Part shown: positions 35,467 to 47,550 of the stretch, piece after piece
Numbering within the stretch: position 1 is the stretch's first letter
Layout: each line of letters begins with the position of its first letter
From: Luteimonas mephitis DSM 12574
GTDB taxonomy: Bacteria > Pseudomonadota > Gammaproteobacteria > Xanthomonadales > Xanthomonadaceae
Length of the DNA: 64,000 bases
Assembly: GCF_000422305.1 (NCBI RefSeq)
Contig: NZ_AULN01000019.1
Coordinates: forward strand, 1-64,000
Direction: 5' to 3'
Made by a program: the position numbers and the translations under genes
Notes under the pieces: generated by a model
The model's database searches: none
Seen by the model: only the letters and a program-made list of their open reading frames with translations
What the model was told of the DNA's origin: nothing

Positions 35467-35502
35467 GGGTAAAAATATATTTACCTTCCCGGGCGAATGC
35501 AA
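35467..35502 (-). promoter_or_regulatory. lexA operon promoter and operator
   Basis: Read on the - strand: TTGCAT (35502-35497), 17 bases, TATATT (35479-35474), then seven bases to the lexA ATG. A palindrome GGTAAA-TATATT-TTTACC (35485-35468) frames the -10 box, so a bound repressor would block it. Transcription would start at or next to the ATG, which predicts a leaderless mRNA; no ribosome site is present. Confidence 0.7.
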
Positions 35503-35697
35503 GTCCATGTCGGAGTCGATTGCGCCACCTCGTGATCTCATCGATCAAGACGGCAGCCGGATCAGCGATTTGCGTCGATCTCCTGGGTGCGCCAGTCCGC
35601 TCCGGTCAGGTTGCTGACCGCCCTCCATGCCGGATTTCACGCGCTCCTGATCGCGTCCGCAGTTTCCTCCTCCCACCCCCATCCGGAGACAAGGGCC

Positions 35698-35862
35698 ATG
35701 TCGCGCGGAGACAAATCCAGCTACACCGACAAGCAGAAGCGCCAGGCCTCGCACATCGAGGAAAGCGAAAAGAAGAAGGGCCGCAGCGAAGATTCCGCCG
35801 AACGCATCGCCTGGGCCACCGTGAACAAGCAGGACGGCGGCGGCAAGAAGAAAAAGAAGTAG
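35698..35862 (+). CDS. Small basic stress-type protein (54 aa)
   Basis: 54 residues, highly charged and lysine-rich, ending GGGKKKKK. SYTDKQKRQASHIEESEKKKG followed by SAERIAWATVNKQDGGGK matches a family of small proteins often labelled plasmid-stabilisation or KGG-like in rhizobia and xanthomonads; actual function unknown. AAGGGCC and CGGAGAC lie just upstream of the ATG at 35698. Sits next to the manganese catalase and hemerythrin genes, which suggests a stress setting. Confidence 0.72.
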   Translation: MSRGDKSSYTDKQKRQASHIEESEKKKGRSEDSAERIAWATVNKQDGGGKKKKK

Positions 35863-36154
35863 CGCTCCGGCACGCTCGTCATCGCCTGCCTGTAGCTCCC
35901 CGGCGGCAACCCGCAGCCGGGCCCGAAGTTCGGCTACAAGCTGCGCTGGTTCGAGCGCCTCATCAGCACGCAGGCCAGCTGCACGAATTCAATGTCGTGT
36001 CGATGCCGGGGAGCCGCAGGAGCAGTCGCCGCCGTCGTCCGGAAGCCGCGAAGGCCATCGACCGGAAATCGGCTTCTCCGGACACTGATGCCGGCAGCAA
36101 ACAGGAAGGCCGCGACTACCTTTCGCAGGCAAATCGCGCACCTTCCCCGTGCCG
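35863..36154. other. Intergenic, possible coding remnant
   Basis: 292 bases. In one forward frame a short stretch reads PGGNPQPGPKFGYKLRWFER, flanked by stops and frame breaks, so it may be the remains of a gene. Not assigned to a family. No repeat seen. Confidence 0.35.
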
Positions 36155-37129
36155 CTACCGCTTGCGTGAAACTGCCTGCTTTGCCTTCGCCGCCTTCTTC
36201 CCGCCCGCCGATGCCTTCGCAGGGCCGGCTTCGATCTTTTCGGTTTTCGGCATCGTGCCCGGCGCCTTCCCGATCGCAATGCCGGTCAGCGGATCCGCCG
36301 CTGGATCGGAACGGGTCCTTCCCGCCATTGCCCCGAGAACCTTCTTTTCTTCCCTCGACAACTTGACCGACGACATGCCGTCGCCCCCATCCATTGCCAG
36401 GAACTGCTCGCGGTCGCTGACGTACTCGAAGTTGTCGTCGCTGTTCCACGGACCCCGCGCGTCTCCTTCGCCCTGCGAGGTGTTGACGTACATCTCCGCG
36501 AATTCCGGCATTCCCGGCAGCTTGCCCGGCGGGAAATTCGGTTCGATCGAGTACAACGCCTTCTCGAACGACTTCTGGTGCGACATCTCGCGCGTCATCA
36601 GGAAGCGCAGCGCATCCTTGACTCCCGGGTCCGCGGTAACGTTGATCAGGCGCTCATAGATGATTTTCGCGCGCGCCTCGGCGGCGATGTCCGAGCGCAG
36701 GTCCGCAGCCGGGTCGCCGATGCTGTCGATGTATCCGGCTGTCCAAAGTTGCCCACCCGAGTTGGTCAACGCGGGACCGCCGCCATAAAGCACCTGCGTC
36801 ACATGGGAATCATTGCCCGCACCCTGCAGCGAACGGAACAGTTCGGCTTCTTCGTCCACCGCCTCCGCCAAACGACCTTTCGCGCCCTTGTTGAGCATGG
36901 CGACAATGGTGCCGATGATCTCGAGGTGGCTCAGCTCTTCGGTGGCGATGTCAAGCAGCATGTCCTTGCGTCCCGAATCGTCATCCGACAGCGCCTGGGT
37001 GAAGTAACGCATGGCGGCCGCAAGCTCCCCTTGCGGACCGCCAAACTGTTCGAGCATCAGATTGGCCAGTCCGGGATTGCACTCCGACACATGGACCGAG
37101 TATTGCAGCCGCTTGTTGTGGGCAAACAT
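36155..37129 (-). CDS. Manganese catalase
   Basis: 324 residues. Breaks down hydrogen peroxide at a dimanganese centre in a ferritin-like four-helix bundle. Ligands are seen in order: QGELAAAMRYFTQ, TEELSHLEIIG, AEARAKIIYERL, TREMSHQKSFEKAL. The C-terminus (about 285-324) is a lysine/alanine-rich tail (KASAGGKKAAKAKQAVSRKR). Starts MFAHNKRLQYSV at 37129. Divergent from the hemerythrin gene; probably an oxidative-stress or general-stress pair. Confidence 0.94.
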   Translation of the reverse strand: MFAHNKRLQYSVHVSECNPGLANLMLEQFGGPQGELAAAMRYFTQALSDDDSGRKDMLLDIATEELSHLEIIGTIVAMLNKGAKGRLAEAVDEEAELFRSLQGAGNDSHVTQVLYGGGPALTNSGGQLWTAGYIDSIGDPAADLRSDIAAEARAKIIYERLINVTADPGVKDALRFLMTREMSHQKSFEKALYSIEPNFPPGKLPGMPEFAEMYVNTSQGEGDARGPWNSDDNFEYVSDREQFLAMDGGDGMSSVKLSREEKKVLGAMAGRTRSDPAADPLTGIAIGKAPGTMPKTEKIEAGPAKASAGGKKAAKAKQAVSRKR

Positions 37130-37345
37130 GGGGAAATTCCTCAGGGGATTGGCGTCGATGCAATAGCGCTCCGCCGCATACCCACTATCGACGCGGATGA
37201 ATCAAGGGGGCGAGAAGAACTTGCGCTGCTGCGCTCATGTAGATGAATGCGAAGAGCGCAGGTCTACCGGGATGCACGATCACGGCCTGTCCACAGCCTG
37301 CACTCGACGCTTGCGGCTCCGATACCCGCGATGGAGACAAACCCG

Positions 37346-37795
37346 ATGGATGCCATTTCCCTGCTCAAGCAGGATCACAAGACGGTGCGCGCGATGCTGG
37401 CCGAGCTCGCCGAAACCACGACTCGCGCAACGAAGACCCGCACCGAACTGCTGCAAAAGATCAGGACCGAACTCGAGGCGCACACCACGATCGAGGAGGA
37501 GATCTTCTATCCAGCATTCAAGGCGGCCGGAGAGAAAGCCGACGACAACAAGATGTTTTTCGAGGCGATGGAAGAACATCGCGCCGCGGGCGACCTGGTG
37601 CTGCCGGACCTGCTCAAGACGGATGTCAGTTCCGACCAGTTCAGCGGCCGTGCGAAGGTGCTCAAGGAGCTGGTGGAGCACCACGCCGACGAGGAGGAAA
37701 AGGAGATGTTCCCGCGCGCCAAGGCGCTCATGGACAAGGCGCAGTTGCTGGAGCTCGGCGAGCGCATGGCTGCGCGCAAGGCCGAACTCACCTGA
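37346..37795 (+). CDS. Hemerythrin HHE-domain protein
   Basis: 149 residues, four-helix bundle with diiron ligands: LLKQDHKTVRAM, LEAHTTIEEEIFYP, MEEHRAAG, LVEHHADEEEKEMFP. Binds O2, NO or iron in related proteins; role here unknown. The ATG at 37346 has GGAGA eight to twelve bases upstream; an in-frame ATG at 37331 contains that ribosome site. Shares a 216-bp divergent region with the manganese catalase gene. Confidence 0.9.
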   Translation: MDAISLLKQDHKTVRAMLAELAETTTRATKTRTELLQKIRTELEAHTTIEEEIFYPAFKAAGEKADDNKMFFEAMEEHRAAGDLVLPDLLKTDVSSDQFSGRAKVLKELVEHHADEEEKEMFPRAKALMDKAQLLELGERMAARKAELT

Positions 37796-37799
37796 GGCG

Positions 37800-37938
37800 A
37801 TGACGCGCACCCGCGGGCCGCACAGCGCGTTGATCACCATCGACATGGTCAACGCGCTGGATTTTCCGGAGGGCCCGCGCCTGGTGCGGCAGGCGAACCG
37901 CGCCGCTGCCCGCTACATGCACTTCATCCACGACGCGC
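37800..37938 (+). pseudogene. N-terminal fragment of an isochorismatase-family hydrolase
   Basis: From the ATG at 37800 the frame reads GPHSALITIDMVNALDFPEG followed by an arginine- and alanine-rich helix, the N-terminus of cysteine hydrolases with the conserved first aspartate (ITIDMVN). After about 45 codons homology stops and the lipocalin gene follows, so the catalytic lysine and cysteine are missing. A deletion that joined this fragment to the lipocalin region is likely. Confidence 0.6.
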
Positions 37939-37971
37939 GATCCTGCATTCCAACTTCTTCCCGACATCCCC

Positions 37972-38472
37972 ATGCACAGCACCCACAACGAACCCGCCAC
38001 CGTCGCGTCCATCGACCTGCCGCGCTATCTGGGTACCTGGTTCGAGATCGCGCGACTGCCGATGCGCCATGAGCCGAAGGACTTCACCGACATCACCGCG
38101 CACTACTCCCTGCAGGACGACGGCAAGGTGCGCGTGCGCAACCGCGCGCTCGACGGCAAGGGCGAACTCCAGGAGTCGATCGGCCAAGCCAGTGCCGTCG
38201 ACGACAGCAACAGCAAGCTCGAAGTGACGTTCCTGCCCGCGGGCCTGCGCTGGATCCCGTTCACGAAGGGCGACTACTGGATCCTCAGGATCGACCCGGA
38301 CTACACCACAGCGCTGGTGGGCAGCCCGGATCACAAATACCTGTGGCTGCTTGCACGGCAGCCGGCGCTGGACGATGCGACCATGCAGGACTACCTCGCC
38401 CATGCGCGCGCCCAAGGGTACGACCTCGCCGACCTGGTCCACACGCCGCACACGGGACATCCCACCGCCTGA
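37972..38472 (+). CDS. Lipocalin family protein (Blc-like)
   Basis: 166 residues. Lipocalin motif 1 YLGTWFEIARLPMRHE (about 19-34), motif 2 region YTTALVGSPDHKYLWLLAR (about 110-128) and a terminal helix. No signal peptide or lipobox, unlike E. coli Blc, so a cytoplasmic or differently exported form. Binds lipids or hydrophobic ligands; stress-associated in other bacteria. Follows the broken hydrolase by about 30 bp. Confidence 0.9.
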   Translation: MHSTHNEPATVASIDLPRYLGTWFEIARLPMRHEPKDFTDITAHYSLQDDGKVRVRNRALDGKGELQESIGQASAVDDSNSKLEVTFLPAGLRWIPFTKGDYWILRIDPDYTTALVGSPDHKYLWLLARQPALDDATMQDYLAHARAQGYDLADLVHTPHTGHPTA

Positions 38473-38503
38473 CTTCGCCTGCGCGGGAGCCGCCGCGGCG
38501 GTT

Positions 38504-39088
38504 TCAGCGTCCGCCTGGCCTGCGGTACCAGCGCCAGGCTTCCGGGGGCAGCAACGGCTCCAGATCGATCTCCAGCGCGCGATAGGCGTCCAGCGTGTCG
38601 CGCACCATCCGTTGCACCGGCGTGGGTCCTGCCAGTCCGTCCAGTTCGTCCGGCGACAGTTGTGCCTGGGTCCAGGCAAACAGCGGGTCGCTGCGAGCCA
38701 GCAGGATCGCGCGCACCCATTCGCGCAACGGCGCGTGCACGACGTAGCCGCGCTGGCGCAACCCTTCCACCGCCGTTTCCAGCTGCGGTGCCGCGCCCCG
38801 GAACCACTCGGTGTGCCCGGCCGCCTGCCTGCGCACGGTCAGCGGCGCGGGCGCATTGTGCGCGGCCAGGGGCCGGCGCAACTCCAGTTCCAGGTCGCGC
38901 GCATCGCGCACGGTTTCGGTTTCCACCAGCAGCGCGCGGTCGAGGTCGAAGAACTCGTACCAGCGCCGGTGCAGTTGCTGCAGCCGCGACAGCGGATCGC
39001 GCGAGAACCCGATCTTGCAGTGGTCCTCCCACGCGCACGGCAGCACGTAGGTGAAGCAGCGGCCGCCAACCGGGATCGATCCGCTCAC
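38504..39088 (-). CDS. GIY-YIG-like / T5orf172-domain protein
   Basis: 194 residues. The N-terminal half has FTYVLPCAWEDHCKIGFSRDPLSRLQQLHRRWYEFFDL, the pattern of T5orf172 domains (a GIY-YIG relative: YVL, KIG, SRLQQLH). The C-terminal half is helical, without a known family. Role unknown; it could bind or cut nucleic acid. GTG start at 39088 (VSGSIPVGG); an ATG far upstream would overlap purA. Confidence 0.65.
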   Translation of the reverse strand: MSGSIPVGGRCFTYVLPCAWEDHCKIGFSRDPLSRLQQLHRRWYEFFDLDRALLVETETVRDARDLELELRRPLAAHNAPAPLTVRRQAAGHTEWFRGAAPQLETAVEGLRQRGYVVHAPLREWVRAILLARSDPLFAWTQAQLSPDELDGLAGPTPVQRMVRDTLDAYRALEIDLEPLLPPEAWRWYRRPGGR

Positions 39089-39132
39089 CGCATCCGGCCC
39101 CGGGTGATCCCCTCGCGCTGCAGGCGGCGGCC

Positions 39133-42568
<3,436 letters not shown>

Positions 42569-42635
42569 CCGCGCCCGGTTGCCTTGGCACGGGTGCGCAC
42601 TCGACCTTGATCCGTTCCACGGACACAATGCCGCC

Positions 42636-43370
42636 GTGCGCCCGTCCTGCACGCTGACGTCGATGCTGCTGCTGCCGATGCTACTGTCGGTCACCGCCTG
42701 TCATGGAGATTCCATGGACACCCTGTTCAACGACGCCAGCGCATCGGAGCTGGCGAGCGCGATCGACCACGGCAATGCGCACGCGATCGGTGCGCAGGTG
42801 CGCGGCGGCGCGGATCCCGACGCGCAGGGGAAGGACGGCATCAACCTGCTGCAGTACTCGATCATGGTCGCCAACAAGGCGGGCTTCGAGGCGCTGCTCG
42901 ACAGCGGCGCGAAGCCCGATGCGCCGGGCTTCAATGGCACTACCGCCCTGCACACCGCTGCGATCGCCGACGACCCCGAGTACCTGCGCCTGCTGCTCGC
43001 GCACGGCGCCGATGCGAATGCGCCGAACCACCGTAATGGCGAGACCGCGCTGGCGGTGGCGGTGTCGCCGCGCACGGACGCGCAGTTCCGGATGCTGCTC
43101 GATGCCGGCGCGGACCTGAACGTCGCCGACCGCCAGGGCTACACGCCACTGCACCGCGCGGCGATGATCAACGCGGGCGAGCACGTGCTGCAGCTGCTCG
43201 ACGCTGGCGCCAATCCCCAAGCCAAAAGCGTGCAGGACGCCACTTTCCAGGCCTATTTCTTCACCACGCCGGAGGCGTCGCTGTCCGCGTCGGCGCGAGA
43301 GAACCGCAAGGCAGTGGTGGCGTGGTTGCGCGCGCACGACGTGCCATTGGAAGTCGGCGTCGGGGAATAG
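42636..43370 (+). CDS. Ankyrin-repeat lipoprotein, candidate immunity protein
   Basis: About 244 residues. Lipoprotein signal MLLLPMLLSVTAC with the lipid-modified cysteine at about residue 22 from the GTG at 42636 (an ATG at 42663 is an alternative), so the mature protein would sit in the periplasm. Four or five ankyrin repeats follow: DGINLLQYSIMVANKAGFEA, GTTALHTAAIADDPEYLRLL, GETALAVAVSPRTDAQFRML, GYTPLHRAAMINAGEHVLQL. Ankyrin repeats bind proteins. The periplasmic location and position directly after a lipase gene fit an immunity protein protecting against it; this is inference. Confidence 0.82.
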   Translation: MRPSCTLTSMLLLPMLLSVTACHGDSMDTLFNDASASELASAIDHGNAHAIGAQVRGGADPDAQGKDGINLLQYSIMVANKAGFEALLDSGAKPDAPGFNGTTALHTAAIADDPEYLRLLLAHGADANAPNHRNGETALAVAVSPRTDAQFRMLLDAGADLNVADRQGYTPLHRAAMINAGEHVLQLLDAGANPQAKSVQDATFQAYFFTTPEASLSASARENRKAVVAWLRAHDVPLEVGVGE

Positions 43371-43715
43371 CGATTGCGCTGCGGGTGGAAAGCACGCTTC
43401 GCTGCGCTCCCATCCCCTCATCCGCCCTTCGCGCACCTTCTCCCGCAAGCGTGAGAAGGGCTTTCATTGGAGGCGCGAGGATTCGCCGGTGGAGCCCCAT
43501 CCGCGAGAAGCACTTTCATCGAAACGGCATTCGCTGCCGGAGTGCACGCGGGGACGGCTGTCGGCAGTGCGCAACATCCGTCGTCCGAGCCCAGGCGAAG
43601 AGCCGCTTTGATCCATGCGCGAGCCTCCCCCGTCCGAGCCCTTCTCCCGCTTGCCGGAGAACGTGGTGCGAAGCACCGGATGAGGGCGCTCTTGTTGCGC
43701 TACGGCGCGGTCAGC
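43371..43715. other. Intergenic with dispersed repeats
   Basis: 345 bases between the convergent ankyrin and DUF2065 genes. It contains CTTCTCCCGCAAGCGTGAGAAGG (about 43437) and CTTCTCCCGCTTGCCGGAGAA (about 43642), two related hairpins, plus CATCCCCTCATCCGCCC / GGATGAGGGCGC in inverted orientation. No gene recognised. Confidence 0.55.
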
Positions 43716-43907
43716 TCAGCCCGCGCGGCGCACGAGATACAGCGTCACCAGGCCGGCGCAGAGCAGCAACGCGCCAGCGGTGCGCAGTTGCCGGCCCTCC
43801 ATCGCCTGCATCTGCCCGGCCATGCGCTTCCATGCATTCGGGAAGGCGAACAGCACAAGGCCCTCCAGCACCGCGACCAGGCACAGCGCCGCCCACAGGT
43901 CCGACAC
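43716..43907 (-). CDS. DUF2065 inner-membrane protein
   Basis: 63 residues with two membrane helices (3-22 and 42-58) and between them FPNAWKRMAGQMQAM, the DUF2065 (YjeT) signature. Function unknown, but its position after hflC is conserved in gammaproteobacteria. Six bases after the hflC stop. Confidence 0.9.
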   Translation of the reverse strand: MSDLWAALCLVAVLEGLVLFAFPNAWKRMAGQMQAMEGRQLRTAGALLLCAGLVTLYLVRRAG

Positions 43908-43913
43908 CGCGGC

Positions 43914-44789
43914 CTACCTGTCGTTGCGCATGTACTGCAGGAACGGATCGTCGCGGTCGAGCACGATCACGCTGTCGCCGCCCGAGAACGATTTGCGGTA
44001 GGCCTCCAGGCTGCGCTGGAAGGCGTAGAAGCCGGCGTCGCGGTTGGCTGCCACGCCGTAGATCCGCGTGGCCTCGGCATCGCCTTCGCCGCGCAGCTTC
44101 TGCGCGTCGCGCTCGGCCTCTGCGACGATCACCGTCTGCTCGCGATCGGCCTGCGAGCGGATCGTCTGCGCCTGCTCCTCGCCCTCGGCGCGCAGGCGGC
44201 TGGCCACCTGCTGGCGCTGCGCGCTCATGCGCTTGTAGACGTCGCGGATCACCGTGCTGTCGGTCGGCAGGTCGATCTTCTTGATGCGCAGGTCGACGAT
44301 GCGGATGCCGATGTTCTTCGCACCCTTGTTGATGTTCTCGAGCTGGCGGCCGATCACTTCGGAACGGTCGCCGGACACCACCTGTGACAGCGTGCGTGCG
44401 TTGACCTCGTTGCGCAGCGAGTCCTTGATGATCGGCGCCAGGCGCTGCACCGCGACTTCCTCGGCCACCGCACCGGCGCCGCCGGTGGCGCGGTAGAACG
44501 CGCGCACGTCCTCGATCATGCCGACGGCGAAGAAGTCCACCGACACGTCCTTGCGCTCGGAGGTCAGGTAGCGCTCCGGGGTCGCGTCGAGCACCTGCAG
44601 GCGGCGGTCGAAGACCAGCGCGCTTTCGACCAGCGGCCACTTGAAGTGCAGGCCCGGGCCGATGTCGCTGCGGGCGACGCGGCCGAGGTTGAGCACGATG
44701 GCGGTGTGGCCTTCGGCGACCACGTAGACCGAACCCATCAGGCCGAACACGACCGCGATGACGAGCGGGATCAGGATGTTGAATCTCAT
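43914..44789 (-). CDS. hflC: HflC, SPFH/band 7 regulator of FtsH
   Basis: 291 residues. N-terminal membrane anchor (about 5-25), then the band 7 domain (EGHTAIVLNLGRVARSDIGPGLHFKWP) and a long charged coiled coil (about 215-260, RLRAEGEEQAQTIRSQADREQ). With HflK it forms a cage around the FtsH protease. The start at 44789 overlaps the hflK stop (ATGA). Confidence 0.95.
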   Translation of the reverse strand: MRFNILIPLVIAVVFGLMGSVYVVAEGHTAIVLNLGRVARSDIGPGLHFKWPLVESALVFDRRLQVLDATPERYLTSERKDVSVDFFAVGMIEDVRAFYRATGGAGAVAEEVAVQRLAPIIKDSLRNEVNARTLSQVVSGDRSEVIGRQLENINKGAKNIGIRIVDLRIKKIDLPTDSTVIRDVYKRMSAQRQQVASRLRAEGEEQAQTIRSQADREQTVIVAEAERDAQKLRGEGDAEATRIYGVAANRDAGFYAFQRSLEAYRKSFSGGDSVIVLDRDDPFLQYMRNDR

Positions 44790-45892
44790 CGGCCTGGCTC
44801 CTCGTTGCCGCGCGGATTGCGGCCGGGGCGGATGTCGTCGTCGGGCCTGGCGTTGATGGTCGGCGCGACCATGTCGGGCGTCAGCAGCGGCGGCGACGTG
44901 GATGCGCTGCCGCCCTTGGCCATCGGCACGTAGATCAGCTGGCGGCTGTCGCCGCCGACGATGGTGCGGTTCTCGGCCAGCACGCCCTGCACCGTTTCCA
45001 GCCACAGGCGCTTGCGGGTGACTTCGGGCGCGCCGTGGTACTGGTCGACCAGCAGGCTGAAGCGCTCCGCGTCACCGGTGGCGCGGGCGATCGATGCGGT
45101 CTTGTAGCCTTCGGCCACGGTGCGCACGCGCGCCGCCTGGCCGCGCGCCTCGGGCACGATCTTGGCGGCGTAGGCACGCGCTTCGCTGATCAGGCGGTCC
45201 TTGTCCTGCTGGGCGCTGTTGACGTCGTCGAACGCGGGCTTGACCTCTTCGGGCGGGCGCGCGTTGGGCAGGTTGAGTTCGGTGACCACGAGGCCGGTGC
45301 GGTAGGCGTCCAGCGAGGCCTGCAGCATCTGACGCGCCGAGACGGCAAGCGCCTCGCGGGCGCCGAGCACGGTGTCGAGGTCGGCGCGGCCGACCTGTTC
45401 GCGCACGGTGGACAGCACCGCCTGCTGCAGCATCTGGTCGGCGTCGCGGGTGCCGAACAGGTACTTCTGCGCATCGCTGACGCGGTACTGCACGTTGATC
45501 TCGACCTGGACGATGTTCTCGTCGCTGGTCAGGATCGGCACGTTGTCGCTGAAGGTCTTGATCTGGGTGGCGGCCACCTTGATCACGCGCTCGACCGGCC
45601 ACGGCAGCTTGAAGTGCGGGCCGGGCTCTAGCACGCGCGAGAACTGGCCGAAGCGCAGCACCACGCCGCGCTGCTGCTCGGCCACCAGCACGAAGCAGTT
45701 GAACGCCAGCCACAGCACCAGCGCCAGGCCGATCCAGCGCAGCGGGTTGCCGCTGCCGCCGCCGAACATGCCGCTGAAATTGTCGAACAGCCCGCCCAGG
45801 CCACCGCCATTGCCGCGCCGCGGTTTCCAGGGGTTGCGACGGTCCTTGCCGGACCCGCTGTCATCGTTCTTGCCGGGAATGTTCCAGGCCAT
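44786..45892 (-). CDS. hflK: HflK, SPFH/band 7 regulator of FtsH
   Basis: 368 residues. Glycine-rich cytoplasmic N-terminus (GNGGGLGGLFDNFSGMFGGG, about 27-46), membrane helix (about 53-70), band 7 domain (QQRGVVLRFGQFSRVLEPGPHFKLPWP) and a coiled coil. Partner of HflC and FtsH in membrane protein quality control. Start MAWNIPGKN at 45892. A palindrome separates it from hflX. Confidence 0.95.
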   Translation of the reverse strand: MAWNIPGKNDDSGSGKDRRNPWKPRRGNGGGLGGLFDNFSGMFGGGSGNPLRWIGLALVLWLAFNCFVLVAEQQRGVVLRFGQFSRVLEPGPHFKLPWPVERVIKVAATQIKTFSDNVPILTSDENIVQVEINVQYRVSDAQKYLFGTRDADQMLQQAVLSTVREQVGRADLDTVLGAREALAVSARQMLQASLDAYRTGLVVTELNLPNARPPEEVKPAFDDVNSAQQDKDRLISEARAYAAKIVPEARGQAARVRTVAEGYKTASIARATGDAERFSLLVDQYHGAPEVTRKRLWLETVQGVLAENRTIVGGDSRQLIYVPMAKGGSASTSPPLLTPDMVAPTINARPDDDIRPGRNPRGNEEPGR

Positions 45893-46006
45893 GCCTGCTC
45901 CAATCGGGGGTGTGGCGCCGCGGCCGGGCCGGGCGTGCGCGCTGGACAGTTTACTAGGTCGGGCCGGGTTCGCCCGGAAGCAAGGGCCTGCAGCCGGGTA
46001 TTGCCG

Positions 46007-46083
46007 GTAGGAGCGGCCCATGGCCGTGAGATCTCGTCACTGCAATCGATCCGGCAAAGCTCGCGGCCATGGGCCGCTCCTAC
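46007..46083. repeat. Palindromic repeat between hflX and hflK
   Basis: GTAGGAGCGGCCCATGGCCG and the inverted CTCGCGGCCATGGGCCGCTCCTAC, five bases beyond the hflX stop codon. Same family as 20738-20813. Confidence 0.88.
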
Positions 46084-46087
46084 GGGA

Positions 46088-47491
46088 TCAGGCAGGGTTT
46101 TCGAGGGCAAGCTGGTCGCGCAGCGGCGCGCCGTCGGCGCCGGCCGCCAGGCGGATGGCTTCGGCGGCGGGCAGGTCGACGGCCAGGGTCCAGCCGTGTT
46201 CGTCATGTGTTTCGCCACGGATGGCATCGAGTGCGTGCAGCTGCGAGCGCAGGCGGCCGGCCGAGGTCGGCAGGCGCAGTTGCGCGACGATGCGGCGCAG
46301 GCCGAGCCGGCCGGCCACCGCGGTGCGCAGCAGGTCAAGGCCAAGCCCGTCGCGCGCGGAAACCCAGACACGCTCGCGGACCGCGGCATCGGGCTGGTCG
46401 CCGCCGGGACGGTCGTGGCGCGGCTGCGGCGCCCGCCGTGGTCCGGATGCGGGCGACGGGTCGCCGCCGTCCGTTGCCTCCGCGTCGCCATCGTCCAGGT
46501 GCGCGGTTTCGCCGACCTTGTCGATCTTGTTGTAGACCAGCAGCTGCGGGATCTCGCCGGCACCGACCTCGGCCAGCACCGCATCGACCTGGGCGATGCG
46601 CTCCTGGCGCAATGGATCGGCGGCGTCGATGACGTGCAGCAGCAGGTCGGCGTCGCGCGCCTCGCTCAGGGTGGAGCGGAACGCGGCGACCAGCTCGTGC
46701 GGCAGGTCGCGGACGAAGCCGACCGTGTCCGCGATCGCCGCGTGCCCGCCCGGCAGCGCGATGCGGCGCACGGTGGGATCGAGCGTGGCGAACAGCTGGT
46801 CGGCGGCGTAGGCATCGGCGCCGGTCAGGGCGTTGAACAGGGTCGACTTGCCGGCGTTGGTGTAGCCGACCAGGGCGATGCGCGGCACTTCCCGGCGCAC
46901 GCGCGCGCGGCGCATCTGGGTGCGCTGCACTTCCACCTTGTCGAGCCGCTTCTGCAGCTGCTCGACGCGCTTCTGCAGCAGCCGCCGGTCGGTTTCGAGC
47001 TGGGTTTCACCCGGGCCGCGCAGGCCGATCGAGCCGCCGCGCTGGCGCTCCAGGTGGGTCCAGCCGCGGACCAGGCGCGTGGCCATGTGGCGCAGCTGGG
47101 CGAGTTCGACCTGCAGCTTGCCCTCGGCGCTGTGCGCGCGCTGGGAAAAGATGTCGAGGATCAGCCCGGTGCGGTCGACCACGCGCCGCTGCAGCGCCTT
47201 CTCCAGGTTGCGTTCCTGGCCGGGCGTGAGCGGGTGGTTGACCAGCACCAGGTCGGCGCCGCTGGCCTCGGCCGCGGCCTTGACCTCGTCGAGCTTGCCG
47301 CTGCCGATCAGGGTGGCCGGGTTGGGACGATCGATGCGGGCGTTGACGATGGTGGCCACGGTGGCCCCGGCAGAACGCGCGAGGTCGGCGAATTCCTCCA
47401 GCGCGCCCTCATCGGCCGGCCCGCCGGCGTGGGGCTGGATCAGCAGGGCGTGCTCGCCCTTGCGGGAACGTTCAAACAGGGTGGTCGGCAT
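46088..47491 (-). CDS. hflX: GTPase HflX
   Basis: 467 residues. N-terminal HflX domain (LIGSGKLDEV, VNHPLTPGQERNLEK), the family glycine-rich helix region (RQRGGSIGLRGPGETQLETD) and a GTPase domain with GYTNAGKST (G1), DTVGFVRDLP (G3) and NKID (G4). A ribosome-splitting factor acting on 50S subunits under stress. The C-terminal part has an unusual insertion after the NKID motif (DGGDPSPASGPRRAPQPRHD). Follows hfq. Confidence 0.94.
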   Translation of the reverse strand: MPTTLFERSRKGEHALLIQPHAGGPADEGALEEFADLARSAGATVATIVNARIDRPNPATLIGSGKLDEVKAAAEASGADLVLVNHPLTPGQERNLEKALQRRVVDRTGLILDIFSQRAHSAEGKLQVELAQLRHMATRLVRGWTHLERQRGGSIGLRGPGETQLETDRRLLQKRVEQLQKRLDKVEVQRTQMRRARVRREVPRIALVGYTNAGKSTLFNALTGADAYAADQLFATLDPTVRRIALPGGHAAIADTVGFVRDLPHELVAAFRSTLSEARDADLLLHVIDAADPLRQERIAQVDAVLAEVGAGEIPQLLVYNKIDKVGETAHLDDGDAEATDGGDPSPASGPRRAPQPRHDRPGGDQPDAAVRERVWVSARDGLGLDLLRTAVAGRLGLRRIVAQLRLPTSAGRLRSQLHALDAIRGETHDEHGWTLAVDLPAAEAIRLAAGADGAPLRDQLALENPA

Positions 47492-47550
47492 CGTGTGCCC
47501 ATGGTCGGGTCAGGCCGGGGATATGGCGGCGCCGACCCGCGGACGCAAGC

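Noticed and set aside
37800..38072. Intact isochorismatase gene
   Set aside because: Only the first 45 codons fit; the catalytic lysine and cysteine regions are absent.
43716..45892. Prophage or membrane-stress island around hflKC
   Set aside because: The DUF2065-hflC-hflK-hflX-hfq-miaA order is the normal housekeeping arrangement; only the lipase/ankyrin pair next to it is accessory.
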